Shown here piece after piece: positions 8,634 to 18,437 of a stretch of DNA of 64,000 nucleotides. The translations under genes were made by a program, and so were the position numbers. Source of the DNA: a virus; IMG/VR virus record IMGVR_UViG_3300042544_000912, positions 62,001-126,000 of that record, one strand, 5' to 3'. Within the stretch, counting starts at the first letter, position 1. Every line of letters starts with the position of its first letter. The notes under the pieces are model-generated. The model saw only the letters and a list, made by a program, of their open reading frames with translations. It was not told the origin of the DNA and ran no database searches.

Positions 8634-9602
8634 ATGGCAATTTCATCAAGACAAGGACTAATCGATTACTGTCTTCGCAGACTTGGATTTCCAGTAATCG
8701 AAATCAACGTTGATGACGATCAAATACAAGATCGTATCGATGATGCATTACAGTATTTCCAAGAGTTTCATTTTGATGGTGTAGAGAGAGTCTATCTCCA
8801 GCATCAAGTAACTGGCGCAACCCTAAGATTTTCTGGCCTTTCTACACCTTCTTTTGAAGACGGTGAAACGCTTATAGGCGCAACTTCTGGTGCATCTTGC
8901 AAAGTAGTATCAATCAGCGGTACAACTTTGAGTGTGTCTAAAGTTTCTGGTACATTCCAATCGGCAGAGACTGTCACTGGACAAAATTCTGGATTCAGTA
9001 GAGCATTAGCAACGACGAATTTTTACACCGCAGGTGATATTCAGAATGGATATGTATCCATCCCAGATGCCGTCATCGGTGTAATTAGAGTGCTTCCAGT
9101 CAATGGACCTAGCTCAGGTATGAATAACGCAAACAATATGTTTGATGTTATTTACCAATTCCGTATGAACGACATGTATAATCTCTTGTCGGCCGATATG
9201 ATTTACTACACTCAGATGAAGCAATATTTGTCAATGCTCGACATGCTTCTTGTCGGTGATAGATCATTCGCATATAATCGTAAGACAGATAAGCTAGAAA
9301 TTCATTGCAATTGGGAAGATGTATTCGACCCTGGCGATTTTATCATTGTTGAATGCTATCGTATTGTTGACCCAAATACATACACGCAAGTATATGATGA
9401 CCGATTCCTCAAAGAATATGCAACCGCATTGATTAAAAAGCAATGGGGTGATAACATGAAGAAGTTCGGTGGAATGCAATTACCAGGCGGTATTGTCATG
9501 AACGGACAACAAGTCTATGATGAAGCGGTAGAAGAAATTAGAATGATCCGTGCAGACATGCAAATGAGTTCGGAGCTGCCCGTCGATTTTATGGTAGGAT
9601 AA
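8634..9602 (+). CDS. gp13: gp13 neck protein (head completion)
   Basis: A 322-residue homolog of T4 gp13 (309 residues), which joins the portal to the tail. The diagnostic N-terminus is LIDYCLRRLGFPVIEINVDD followed by QIQDRIDDALQYFQEFHFDG. The C-terminal part (FIIVECYRIVDPNTYTQVYD, then LKEYATALIKKQWGDNMKKF) is also typical. Residues about 60-125 hold a beta-rich insert with GETLIGATSGASCKVVS and AETVTGQNSGFS units resembling domains of surface-exposed virion proteins. The gene heads the neck, terminase, tail and head operon and has its own late box. Confidence 0.9.
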   Translation: MAISSRQGLIDYCLRRLGFPVIEINVDDDQIQDRIDDALQYFQEFHFDGVERVYLQHQVTGATLRFSGLSTPSFEDGETLIGATSGASCKVVSISGTTLSVSKVSGTFQSAETVTGQNSGFSRALATTNFYTAGDIQNGYVSIPDAVIGVIRVLPVNGPSSGMNNANNMFDVIYQFRMNDMYNLLSADMIYYTQMKQYLSMLDMLLVGDRSFAYNRKTDKLEIHCNWEDVFDPGDFIIVECYRIVDPNTYTQVYDDRFLKEYATALIKKQWGDNMKKFGGMQLPGGIVMNGQQVYDEAVEEIRMIRADMQMSSELPVDFMVG

Positions 9603-9605
9603 AAA

Positions 9606-10256
9606 ATGGCAACAACTAGAAAAATTTTCACGGCAAACATGGGTGGTACTGTTGCCACCAATTATATTGGTCGCAGGGGAGAGATATTTTATGATGATAC
9701 TACAGGGGAACTTCGCAGATCAGATGGTGTAACTCCAGGCGGCATTTCAATTTTAACTCCATCCAATACCGATCGCACTCAAGGATGTTTTCACAAGAAA
9801 GCAAACATAACAGCCGCTGCTTCTAATACTGTGTATGCATTTGACTGGTATACAGATACTACTGCACATTTAACTGATGATGTAACTGTCACATCTGCCC
9901 AACCATCTAGAGTGGTGCTTTCCAACGATGGTACTTATAAAGTATTTTTAGAAATGCAAGTAAAAAGCACTGGTAATGCCGAGCGTGATGTTTTTATTTG
10001 GTTAGCAAAGAATGGCGCTGACATTGCTGAAACTGCCGTTAAGATTCAAATCAGAGGTGGTGGGTTGGTAAACCCAGTATATCAACTACTTGCCAAACAA
10101 TGGATTATTGACGATATTGAGGCCGACGATTATATTGAATTGCGCTTTGCTCTAAGCGATCATGACAGAATTAGTCTCGAATACACCGCCGCACAAACTA
10201 CACCTTATGTGAGACCTGCAGTTGCAAGTGCAGTCTTTACGATAACATCGGTATAA
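9606..10256 (+). CDS. Fibre-like/jelly-roll virion protein between neck genes
   Basis: A 216-residue protein. The N-terminus (GEIFYDDTTGELRRSDGVTP) is the short fibre-type repeat found in phage adhesins. Residues 60-216 form a predicted all-beta domain (RVVLSNDGTYKVFLEMQVKS, VFIWLAKNGADIAETAVKIQ) resembling C1q-like folds. It sits between gp13 and gp14, which are adjacent in T4, so it is an insertion into the core operon. A neck fibre or whisker-like decoration is plausible but not proven. Confidence 0.6.
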   Translation: MATTRKIFTANMGGTVATNYIGRRGEIFYDDTTGELRRSDGVTPGGISILTPSNTDRTQGCFHKKANITAAASNTVYAFDWYTDTTAHLTDDVTVTSAQPSRVVLSNDGTYKVFLEMQVKSTGNAERDVFIWLAKNGADIAETAVKIQIRGGGLVNPVYQLLAKQWIIDDIEADDYIELRFALSDHDRISLEYTAAQTTPYVRPAVASAVFTITSV

Positions 10257-10262
10257 TTTATC

Positions 10263-11018
10263 GTGCCTACCAACTTCTACTTTCAATCAGGAAATACTTC
10301 AGGTACAACAGGCGAACAACGTCTGCTGGAGGATTTGATTATCGAAAGTATGAAAATTTATGGGCATGATGTTTATTATCTACCTAGAACCATAATGAAC
10401 AAAGATAATATTCTACTTGAAGACCCATTATCATATTTTGCTCAGGCATATCCCCTAGAAATGTATCTTGAAAATACAGAAGGTTTCGAGGGTGAGGGTG
10501 AGTTATTGACAAAGTTTGGCTTTGAGTTTAGATCGAATGCTACTTTTGTTGTTGCTAGACGCCGCTGGGAAGAATCTGTGGGTCGTAATGCAGTCAATCT
10601 ACAGCTACCAGAACGTCCAGCGGAAGGCGATTTGCTTTTCTTTCCTAAGACAAAGACTTTCTTCCAAATCAATTATGTGGATTTTCTAAATCCATTCTAC
10701 CAACTCGGTAAGATTTACACATATAAAATGTCTTGTCAAGTATTTGAATTTAGCTCAGAGACTATTAATACTGGCATCGAAGAGATTGATAGTATCACAG
10801 ATGGTAAAACACAGGATACTCTCGGATGGCAACTTATTATGCAAAGTGGAGATTATGTCCTCGATAGTAAGGCAGCCACGATTATTCTACAACAGAGCGG
10901 TACAGCCAATGTTGACCCTCTAGACCAGACTAACGATATTGAAACAGAGGCAGGTGAATTCTTAGACTTTACCGCATTTAATCCATTCGGTGAAGTTCAA
11001 ATAAGGACAGCGGCATAA
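10263..11018 (+). CDS. gp14: gp14 neck protein
   Basis: 251 residues against 256 in T4. The N-terminal PTNFYFQSG motif, the GHDVYYLPRTIMNKD stretch and FEFRSNATFVVARRRWEESV are characteristic of T4-like gp14, which completes the head neck and supports tail attachment. The best start is a GTG at 10263. The stop overlaps the gp15 ATG (TAATG), indicating translational coupling. Confidence 0.88.
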   Translation: MPTNFYFQSGNTSGTTGEQRLLEDLIIESMKIYGHDVYYLPRTIMNKDNILLEDPLSYFAQAYPLEMYLENTEGFEGEGELLTKFGFEFRSNATFVVARRRWEESVGRNAVNLQLPERPAEGDLLFFPKTKTFFQINYVDFLNPFYQLGKIYTYKMSCQVFEFSSETINTGIEEIDSITDGKTQDTLGWQLIMQSGDYVLDSKAATIILQQSGTANVDPLDQTNDIETEAGEFLDFTAFNPFGEVQIRTAA

Positions 11019-11794
11019 TGTTTTTGAAACAACAATTCTATCACCAGCACATTCGTAAAGCAATCATTGCTTTCGGAACTATATTCAATCAACTTACGGT
11101 TCAGCGCAAAAATGCAGCGGGTGAAATTGCACAGTCAATTAGAGTTCCGTTGGCATACGGACCTAAAGATAAGTTTCTAGCAAGAGTTGCCGCGGTATCT
11201 GGAAATGACCCTGCTTCTGTGGCGATTACATTACCGAGAATTGGTTTTGAGATTACGGGTCTTCAATATAATCCACAACAGAAATTAAATATTCTTACTA
11301 AGAATATAGCAGTGGGTGTTGGAGATGATGCTGATAAAGTGAGAGTTCAATATACTAGCACACCGTATAATCTGTCAATCTCTTTATTCATTATGACTAA
11401 AAATCAGGACGACGGCCTTCAAATCATCGAACAAATTTTACCGTTCTTCAATCCAGATTTTTGTGTGTCTATCACAGATATACCAGAGATGGGAATCAAA
11501 AGAGATTTACAAATTATACTAGAGAATATTTCGTATGAGGATAATTACGAGGGTGAGTTTACTCAGAGACAATCAATCATATGGAATTTAAACTTTACAC
11601 TTGGTGTAAACTTCTATGGTCCAGTTGATATGCAGGGTTACATTAAAACTGCTATTGCAAATACATATGCAAATATCAATCCTGATCCCGACACCTCTGA
11701 AAAAATTAAATATCAAGTAACCTATACGCCTAATGATGCATCCTATCTAGACGATTGGAGTTATGTGGAGCAATTTGATGAAGCCTACGAATAA
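11018..11794 (+). CDS. gp15: gp15 tail completion / sheath terminator protein
   Basis: A 258-residue homolog of T4 gp15 (272 residues), which caps the contracted or extended sheath and connects the tail to the neck. Recognisable segments are QFYHQHIRKAIIAFGTIFNQ, PLAYGPKDKFLARV, and the middle LPRIGFEITGLQYNPQQKLN. It is coupled to gp14 upstream and overlaps gp16 by 17 bases downstream. Confidence 0.88.
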   Translation: MFLKQQFYHQHIRKAIIAFGTIFNQLTVQRKNAAGEIAQSIRVPLAYGPKDKFLARVAAVSGNDPASVAITLPRIGFEITGLQYNPQQKLNILTKNIAVGVGDDADKVRVQYTSTPYNLSISLFIMTKNQDDGLQIIEQILPFFNPDFCVSITDIPEMGIKRDLQIILENISYEDNYEGEFTQRQSIIWNLNFTLGVNFYGPVDMQGYIKTAIANTYANINPDPDTSEKIKYQVTYTPNDASYLDDWSYVEQFDEAYE

Positions 11795-12242
11795 TCAATA
11801 CGATAAACTAGATGCCATTTTTGGCACTCACATGGACGAAGTTCTAAGTTCGAAAGAAGAAAAACTACCAGCAGTGGTCGAAGAACCACCGGTACCAGTA
11901 ATTGTGTCCACCGGTGATGATATCGAGGATGATTATCTAGCGGCCCGAAAGAAACTAAACGATTTGATTGGTACCAGTCAACAGGCACTCGATGGTATGT
12001 TGAATGTCGCTCTCGCAAGCGATAGTCCTCGTGCGTATGAAGTTGTAGGTCAGTTGATAAAAACCACTGGCGATGCTGCAAAAGACCTTCTTGATTTGCA
12101 AGCCAAGAAAAAGAGATTACGAGAAGAAGAACCCAAGAAACAGAATATTGATACACAAAACAATATAATCTTTTCAGGTTCCACTTCCGATTTACTCAAA
12201 GCATTGAAAGCAGAGAAAGCAAAAGTCATAGATCATGAGTGA
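11778..12242 (+). CDS. gp16: gp16 terminase small subunit
   Basis: 154 residues from the ATG at 11778; T4 gp16 is 164. The central helical region (DDYLAARKKLNDLIGTSQQA, then SDSPRAYEVVGQLIKTTGDA) and the C-terminal NNIIFSGSTSDLLKAL are characteristic of T4-like small terminases, which form a ring that regulates packaging by gp17. An ATG five codons upstream is also in frame but lies deeper in gp15. It overlaps the gp17 start. Confidence 0.88.
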   Translation: MKPTNNQYDKLDAIFGTHMDEVLSSKEEKLPAVVEEPPVPVIVSTGDDIEDDYLAARKKLNDLIGTSQQALDGMLNVALASDSPRAYEVVGQLIKTTGDAAKDLLDLQAKKKRLREEEPKKQNIDTQNNIIFSGSTSDLLKALKAEKAKVIDHE

Positions 12243-13878
12243 GGAATCCTCGTACCACGGTAATATTAACTTAAAGCCGATTGGTCATAAACACAACTTC
12301 ACACTAGAACAACTGGCAGAAATTGAAAAGTGCCAGGAAGATCCAATTTATTTTATTGAAAACTATTGTCAGATTGTTACACTGGACTATGGTCTCCAGC
12401 TGTTCAAGTTGTATGATTGTCAGAAAGAAAAAGTTCTTCACATTCTTGGAAATCGTAAAGCAATTCTGATGGAAGGACGCCAGCAGGGTAAGACTATTAC
12501 CTCTGCAGCCTGTATTCTTTGGTATACTCTCTTTCAAGACAGCAAGACGGTCGCTATCATGGCCAACAAGACGGCTGCGGCCCGTGAAGTTATGGCTCGT
12601 TATCAGGGTATGTATGAAAACTTACCGCTATGGATGCAGCAAGGTGTCAAGACATGGAACAAAGGTGACGTAGAGCTGGAGAACGGCTCTAAGATTTTTA
12701 CCGCTGCTACAACCGCATCTGGTATTCGTGGTAAGTCAGTTAACTGGCTATACATTGACGAAGCGGCAATTATTCCAAATACCGTCGCAGAACAATTCTT
12801 TGCTTCTGTTTATCCTACCATTTCTGCTGGTCAGACAACAAAGATTCTTCTGACTTCTACTCCTCTCGGCTACAATCACTTCTGGAAGTTCTGGAATGAA
12901 GCGGAGAAGGGTAACAATGGCTTTGTGCCAATGTTCATTCCTTACCACAGAATTCCGGGTAGAGATGAAGCATGGGCAGAAGAACAGCTCCGCTTACTTG
13001 GAGAACTAAAGTTCAACCAAGAAGTTCTCTGTGAGTTTCTTGGCTCAAGCAACACACTGATTAGTGCTAAGACTTTGGGCGCTATGAGTTCTATCGATCC
13101 TATTCACACGAAAGATGGACTGGATATTTTCGAAGAACCAATCGAAGGCCATATCTATGCAATGGGTGTAGATACGGCTCGCGGTGTAGGTGGAGACTAT
13201 TCTGCTTTCACACTTTTGGATGTTACCGAAGCGCCATACAGACTGGTGGCTAAGTATCGTGATAATAAAATTGCTCCGATGCTGTTTCCTAACATCGTAG
13301 CTAAGGTAGGTACCGAATACAACAAGGCATATATTCTTGTTGAAATTAATGATATCGGTCAACAAGTGGCAGATATTTTACACATGGAGTTAGAGTATGA
13401 TAATATTCTTACTACCGTTAAGACTGCACTAAAGCAATATCTATCACCTGGCTTTGGTACAAAGACCCAGCGCGGTGTTAGAATGACGAAGCAAGTAAAG
13501 AGACAGGGATGTTTTGCCCTTAAATCTCTACTCGAAGAACAAAAATTATTAGTATTTGATGCGGAAACTATTTCCGAGTTCTCTACTTTCATTGAAAAGC
13601 AGGGGTCTTGGCAGGCAGACGAAGGTTACTTTGATGACCTTGTAATGAGTCTTGTTCTATTAGCATGGATGACAAGTAATCCATACTTTAAAGATATGAC
13701 AAATGTTGACATTCGTGAGAAGATGTATAAAGATCAAATGGACAGCATCGAGGATGAACTAACTCCATTTGGGACAATAAGCAATGGACACCAAGAAGAC
13801 TATTTCGTATCAAATGGTGATTTATGGACAGTGTCCCAAGATGATGATGAACCTCGCCGCTCAGGTTGGTTACTGTAA
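12235..13878 (+). CDS. gp17: gp17 terminase large subunit (packaging ATPase-nuclease)
   Basis: 547 residues (T4: 610). The Walker A variant EGRQQGKT is near residue 80 and the Walker B LYIDEAAII near 172. The RNase H-like nuclease domain starts with GVDTARGVGGDYSAF near residue 311 and includes the late acidic motif DDLVMSLVL near 467. It uses ATP to translocate DNA into the prohead and cuts the concatemer. It overlaps gp16 by 8 bases. Confidence 0.95.
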   Translation: MSEESSYHGNINLKPIGHKHNFTLEQLAEIEKCQEDPIYFIENYCQIVTLDYGLQLFKLYDCQKEKVLHILGNRKAILMEGRQQGKTITSAACILWYTLFQDSKTVAIMANKTAAAREVMARYQGMYENLPLWMQQGVKTWNKGDVELENGSKIFTAATTASGIRGKSVNWLYIDEAAIIPNTVAEQFFASVYPTISAGQTTKILLTSTPLGYNHFWKFWNEAEKGNNGFVPMFIPYHRIPGRDEAWAEEQLRLLGELKFNQEVLCEFLGSSNTLISAKTLGAMSSIDPIHTKDGLDIFEEPIEGHIYAMGVDTARGVGGDYSAFTLLDVTEAPYRLVAKYRDNKIAPMLFPNIVAKVGTEYNKAYILVEINDIGQQVADILHMELEYDNILTTVKTALKQYLSPGFGTKTQRGVRMTKQVKRQGCFALKSLLEEQKLLVFDAETISEFSTFIEKQGSWQADEGYFDDLVMSLVLLAWMTSNPYFKDMTNVDIREKMYKDQMDSIEDELTPFGTISNGHQEDYFVSNGDLWTVSQDDDEPRRSGWLL

Positions 13879-13890
13879 CTTTCACATTTT

Positions 13891-13898
13891 TATAAATA
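13891..13898 (+). promoter_or_regulatory. T4-type late promoter for gp18
   Basis: Exact TATAAATA, 53 bases before the sheath ATG and 13 bases after the terminase stop. Its strength fits the need for high expression of sheath and tube. Confidence 0.8.
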
Positions 13899-13950
13899 AA
13901 AACATAAAAAGACAAGTTAATATTGTCAAGTTTACAACGAGGAGAAGAAT

Positions 13951-15636
13951 ATGGCTTTTCAATTATCGCCAGGTGTCCTAGTAGCAGAAAAGGATTTAAC
14001 AAACGTTATTCCTGCCGTATCGACTTCGGCAGGTGCGTTTGTAGGTAACTTCAACTGGGGCCCAGTATCAGAAATTTTTACCGTAGGTTCAGAAAATGAA
14101 CTACGCAAGTATTTTGGTCTACCACTAGACAGCACCGACTGGTTCACTGCCGCCAACTTCTTGGCATATGGCAACAACCTGCAGCTTGTTCGTGCAGCGG
14201 GCGAAGACGCATTAAATGCTACCGCAGAAGGTACTGGCGTATTTATTCCAAATCAAGATGTTTATGAAGCAGTTTATGCATCAGGCAGCACAAATGACCA
14301 TGGTGAAGTAGCTGCTAAATATCCTGGTATATACGGCAACAGCCTCGAAGTTCAATATGCCGACGCAACTTCGTTTGCAGGCTGGGAGTATGCTTCATAC
14401 TTTGATGCTGCACCAGGCACAAGTGCGCAGGCTGCGGCTGTTGGCTGTTCAAATGACGAACTACACATTGTAGTTGTCGATACAGCTGGTCGTTTTTCGG
14501 GTGCAAACGGTACAGTAGTTGAAAGATTTGCTTTTGCTTCTAAGCAACTTGGTAACAAGCTGGCAGATGGTACAAACAACTACTACAAAGAAGTTCTAAA
14601 CCAGCAATCACAGTATGTCTGGTGGATGGATCACCCAGAAGGTAGAAACTGGGGTGCGCCTGCCTCAACTGCATTCGATGGCACAGAAGCGGACGGTCAA
14701 GCAACTGGCCAAGACCCTCTAGTCATGGATTTAGATGGTGGTGCCCTTGATACTCCGTCAACCGGCGACCTGCAAGATGCATATAGCCTGTTTGCAAACA
14801 AAGAGATTGTCGATATTTCACTCGTTCTAACTGGGGGTCACGCCGCAAGCGTAGTTCAACACGCAATCGATAACATTGCATTGGCTCGCCTAGATTGCGT
14901 TGTATTCCTTTCGCCACCTCTTGCATCTGTATACAACAATGCTGGTAATGAAGCTGCCGATGTCGTTGAATATCGCCAAGAAGATATCAATCGCAACACT
15001 TCATACGCCGTTATGGACTCCGGTTGGAAGCGCCAATATGATCGCTATAATGATGCATACATCAATGTTCCTTTGAACGCTGATACTGCTGGTCTATGCG
15101 CCCGCACAGATCAAACAAACGATGCATGGTGGTCACCTGCTGGCTTCAATCGCGGTCAACTCAAGAATGTTGTTAAGTTAGTTTGGTCTCCAAATCAGAC
15201 AGAACGCGACACACTTTACAAGAATGGTGTTAACCCAGTAGCTACCTTCCCAGGTGAAGGCACTCTACTGTATGGTGATAAGACACTTCTTGCTAAGCCA
15301 AGCGCATTCGACCGTATCAACGTTCGCCGTCTATTCATTGTTCTTGAAAAGGCTATCGCAACTGCGGCTAAGTATCAACTCTTTGAGTTCAACGATGTCT
15401 TTAGTCGCGCACAGTTCCGTTCGATGGTTGAACCATTCCTACGTGACGTTCGCGGCCGTCGTGGCATCTATGACTTCCGTGTTGTTTGCGATGAAACAAA
15501 CAACACTGGCGAAGTTATCGACCGCAACGAATTCGTTGCTGATATCTACATCAAGCCAGCACGTTCGATCAACTTCATCTACCTGAACTTTGTTGCGGTT
15601 CGTACCTCAGTATCGTTCACAGAAGTTGGCGCCTAA
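13951..15636 (+). CDS. gp18: gp18 tail sheath protein
   Basis: 561 residues (T4: 659). The N-terminus (FQLSPGVLVAEKDLTNVIPA, then TSAGAFVGNFNWGP) and C-terminal region (NVRRLFIVLEKAIATAAKYQ, RSMVEPFLRDVRGRRGI, YIKPARSINFIYLNFVAVRT) are classic T4 sheath motifs. It forms the contractile outer tube. It is shorter than T4 gp18, probably in the protruding domains. A strong GAGGAG RBS precedes the ATG. Confidence 0.95.
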   Translation: MAFQLSPGVLVAEKDLTNVIPAVSTSAGAFVGNFNWGPVSEIFTVGSENELRKYFGLPLDSTDWFTAANFLAYGNNLQLVRAAGEDALNATAEGTGVFIPNQDVYEAVYASGSTNDHGEVAAKYPGIYGNSLEVQYADATSFAGWEYASYFDAAPGTSAQAAAVGCSNDELHIVVVDTAGRFSGANGTVVERFAFASKQLGNKLADGTNNYYKEVLNQQSQYVWWMDHPEGRNWGAPASTAFDGTEADGQATGQDPLVMDLDGGALDTPSTGDLQDAYSLFANKEIVDISLVLTGGHAASVVQHAIDNIALARLDCVVFLSPPLASVYNNAGNEAADVVEYRQEDINRNTSYAVMDSGWKRQYDRYNDAYINVPLNADTAGLCARTDQTNDAWWSPAGFNRGQLKNVVKLVWSPNQTERDTLYKNGVNPVATFPGEGTLLYGDKTLLAKPSAFDRINVRRLFIVLEKAIATAAKYQLFEFNDVFSRAQFRSMVEPFLRDVRGRRGIYDFRVVCDETNNTGEVIDRNEFVADIYIKPARSINFIYLNFVAVRTSVSFTEVGA

Positions 15637-15669
15637 TAACCCGACTAAATAGAAATAGGAGATTTATAA

Positions 15670-16182
15670 ATGGATATTTCAAAGTTTAAGGGGTTACTAG
15701 GGGCTGGTGGTGCAAGACCAAACCAATTCCGTGTTATTCTAACATTCCCAGGCTACGTTTCTTCGGTGCCTGATACAGAATACTCGCTACTGGTTACTGG
15801 TGCGGCACTTCCTGCGTCAACAGTAAACCCAACAATCATTCAATATCGCGGCCGCGAAGTTAAGTTGGCAGGTGAGCGCATCTTTGATCCGTTCACAATC
15901 ACAGTTGTCAATGATACTAATATGTCGCTTCGTCGCCCATTCGAAGAGTGGATGAATGGCATGAACGATTTAGAAGCCAACACTGGTATTCTAAATCCAA
16001 TCGACTATCAGGTCGATATGTCAGTTGAACATCTTGATCGTAATGACGACCCACTTATGACTTATGTTCTTTATAATGCTTTCCCGATTAACATGTCGGA
16101 AATTGGTTTACAGTATGGTCAGAATGACGTAATTGAAGAGTTCACAGTAACCTTTAACTACTCACATTATCTGACTGCATAA
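15670..16182 (+). CDS. gp19: gp19 tail tube protein
   Basis: 170 residues (T4: 163). Motifs include LLGAGGARPNQFRVILTFPG, LPASTVNPTIIQYRGREVKL and AGERIFDPFTITVVND, diagnostic of the tube subunit that lines the DNA channel. A degenerate late-box-like ACTAAATA lies at 15644-15651, but transcription from the gp18 promoter is sufficient. An AGGAG RBS is present. Confidence 0.94.
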   Translation: MDISKFKGLLGAGGARPNQFRVILTFPGYVSSVPDTEYSLLVTGAALPASTVNPTIIQYRGREVKLAGERIFDPFTITVVNDTNMSLRRPFEEWMNGMNDLEANTGILNPIDYQVDMSVEHLDRNDDPLMTYVLYNAFPINMSEIGLQYGQNDVIEEFTVTFNYSHYLTA

Positions 16183-16205
16183 TTCAATCCAACTAGGATA
16201 ATTTA

Positions 16206-17780
16206 ATGCAGATTTTTGGTTATAAAATTGAAAAGTCTACGGCGCCACAAACTGAGAAATCATTTGTGGCGCCAACGGACGATGGTGGCGTAGAAACTAT
16301 CAGAGCCGGTGGCTACTATGGTACATACATCGATATCGATGGTACCGCAAATAATGAAATAGAATTAATTCGTAAGTATCGTGATATTTCTATGATGGCA
16401 GATATTGATACTGCTATCGATGATATCGTAAATGATTCAATTGCAAATCTTGACGACGAAGCACCAGTAAAACTTGATCTTGACGAAGTAGATTTGTCAA
16501 AGAATATTAAAAAAATGGTGCAAGAGGAATTCCAAACACTTCTCAATATGTTGGACTTCAATCTAAGAGCGCAAGATTACTTTAGACATTGGTATATTGA
16601 TGGCAGACTATTCTTCCATAAGGTTGTTGATACTGCCAATCTAAAGAAGGGTCTAACGGACATTCGTTATATTGACCCGAGAAAAATTAAGAAGATGAGA
16701 GAGATCCTTAAAGAAAAGGATACAAAAACGGGCGTAGAGTTCATTAAAGATATTAAAGAATATTTTATCTACAATGAACGTGGTCTAGTTCCAAACAAGA
16801 CATTCACTCCAGCTGCATCACTCACTTCAACAGCCGGTGCCACCATGCGCATCGAAAAAGATTCTATCTGCTTTGTTCCTTCTGGCTTGAAGGACATGGA
16901 CAGAAACATGCCACTTTCTTATTTGCACAAGGCTATTCGCCCAGCAAATCAGTTGCGTATGATGGAAAATGCCGCAGTCATCTATCGTATCACTAGAGCG
17001 CCGGAGCGCCGTGTATTCTACGTTGACGTTGGTAATCTTCCAAAGATTAAAGCCGAACAGTATCTCAAGGGTATCATGAACCAGTATCGTAACAAAGTTG
17101 TTTACGATTCTCAGACTGGCGAAATCCGTGACGATAAAAAGTTTATGTCAATGCTTGAAGATTTCTGGTTGCCGCGCCGCGAAGGTGGTAGAGGCACACA
17201 GATTGAAACTCTACCAGGTGGTCAGGGTCTAGGCGAAATGGGAGACATCGAATACTTCCAGCGCAAACTATATCAAGCGTTGAACGTTCCTATGTCAAGA
17301 CTGGAACAACAGACCGGTCTAAACTTTGGTCGTGCCGCTGAAATCAATAGAGACGAATGGAAGTTTACGAAGTTTATTTCTAAACTGCGCCGCCGTTTCA
17401 CACTTCTATTTGATGATCTACTAAAGACACAACTTATTCTCAAGGGTATCATTACTGAGGCCGATTGGGAAAAGATGAAGTATGATATCAAGTATGTTTT
17501 TGCAACAGATGCTTTCTATACAGAATCCAAAGAACAGCAAATTCTACAATCTAGAGTTGAAATTCTTCAAGGTGTTGCACCGTTTATCGGCACAATGTAT
17601 AGTAAAGAATACGTTCAAGAAAATATTCTCAAATTGTCAGACGACGAAATTGAAGCGATTAAGAAGCAAAATGATGCAAGTCCTCCTGAAGTTTCGCCGC
17701 CCGACTATTCACCACTAGAAGGCGAACCGCCAGCGGCGATTCAACAACAAAATCAAGGACAAGATGATGGACAACAGTAA
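16206..17780 (+). CDS. gp20: gp20 portal protein
   Basis: 524 residues, the same length as T4 gp20. Clear portal motifs are IELIRKYRDISMMADIDTAI, RLFFHKVVDT, IRYIDPRKIKKMREI and RMMENAAVIYRITRAPERRV. They are followed by the EGGRGTQIETLPGGQGLGEM to SRLEQQTGLNFGRA region that forms the tunnel. It forms the dodecameric DNA entry vertex and nucleates head assembly. The C-terminal tail is Pro/Gln-rich. It overlaps gp67 by 17 bases. Confidence 0.95.
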   Translation: MQIFGYKIEKSTAPQTEKSFVAPTDDGGVETIRAGGYYGTYIDIDGTANNEIELIRKYRDISMMADIDTAIDDIVNDSIANLDDEAPVKLDLDEVDLSKNIKKMVQEEFQTLLNMLDFNLRAQDYFRHWYIDGRLFFHKVVDTANLKKGLTDIRYIDPRKIKKMREILKEKDTKTGVEFIKDIKEYFIYNERGLVPNKTFTPAASLTSTAGATMRIEKDSICFVPSGLKDMDRNMPLSYLHKAIRPANQLRMMENAAVIYRITRAPERRVFYVDVGNLPKIKAEQYLKGIMNQYRNKVVYDSQTGEIRDDKKFMSMLEDFWLPRREGGRGTQIETLPGGQGLGEMGDIEYFQRKLYQALNVPMSRLEQQTGLNFGRAAEINRDEWKFTKFISKLRRRFTLLFDDLLKTQLILKGIITEADWEKMKYDIKYVFATDAFYTESKEQQILQSRVEILQGVAPFIGTMYSKEYVQENILKLSDDEIEAIKKQNDASPPEVSPPDYSPLEGEPPAAIQQQNQGQDDGQQ

Positions 17781-18024
17781 CATTAGTGACTTAATAAATA
17801 ACATTGAAAGCGGCACTTTTGCAGATGCCGAACAAGTTTTTAATGATATTATGGACCTTAAAGCAGGCGAACATTTAGATCAAATGCGACAAGATATGGC
17901 AGCCGGAATTTATAACGACACGCCAGAAGATAATGATGTTGAAGATTTCGACCACTATGAAATCACCGACGAAAATGACCATGGCGATTTAGAAGAAATA
18001 GAGGACACCGATGACGACCTATAA
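17764..18024 (+). CDS. gp67: gp67-like prohead core protein
   Basis: 86 residues. The N-terminal helix (ISDLINNIESGTFADAEQVF, then MDLKAGEHLDQMRQDMAAGI) followed by a strongly acidic tail is the form of T4-like gp67, a prohead core component removed by gp21. Position between gp20 and gp21 matches T4. The start is one of two adjacent ATGs, at 17764 or 17767. Confidence 0.75.
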   Translation: MMDNSNISDLINNIESGTFADAEQVFNDIMDLKAGEHLDQMRQDMAAGIYNDTPEDNDVEDFDHYEITDENDHGDLEEIEDTDDDL

Positions 18025-18421
18025 GCAACTTCAAGAGCGCATCAACATGGCGAAAGCCAAGATGGGTGATGTCATCAAGGACTTCCAGGACTCCGATGCT
18101 CCTCAATTCAAAGGCAAGTCGGACGAAAAGCGCCGCCAGATGGCGATTGCAGCTAAGTTGTCCAACGAAGAAGTTGAACAGACCGACGAAGGTTATCACG
18201 TAATGCGTAATGGTCAATCAATCAGTTATCATCAAGATAAAGAATCGGCTGACAAGCGGGCAAGCGCCTCTAATATGCGTGGCGGTTCTAATGCTACCGT
18301 TGTTAAAGATGAACGCGGCGTTAAAGAAGAACTAAAGGGCGACCAACATAAGATTGACGCCAATAAGAATGGTAAAGTTGACGGGCACGATTTTAAACTT
18401 CTTCGCGCTAAGAAGAAATAA
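18011..18421 (+). CDS. Prohead-core-like protein with DANKNGK motif (gp68 position)
   Basis: A 136-residue, charged, mostly helical protein at the position of T4 gp68. The N-terminus MTTYKQLQERINMAKAKMGD is reminiscent of T4 internal and core protein starts. Residues about 60-90 form a separate small module (EGYHVMRNGQSISYHQDKES). The C-terminus, KIDANKNGKVDGHDFKLLRA, is an EF-hand-like DxNxxG loop widely used as a terminal module in T4-like head proteins. A core role is inferred from position and composition. Confidence 0.6.
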   Translation: MTTYKQLQERINMAKAKMGDVIKDFQDSDAPQFKGKSDEKRRQMAIAAKLSNEEVEQTDEGYHVMRNGQSISYHQDKESADKRASASNMRGGSNATVVKDERGVKEELKGDQHKIDANKNGKVDGHDFKLLRAKKK

Positions 18422-18437
18422 GTAAAGGGAATAGTAA

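Noticed and set aside
11763-11777. Earlier ATG for gp16
   Set aside because: The extra five residues (MWSNL) lie in gp15 and do not resemble gp16; the ATG at 11778 fits family length better.
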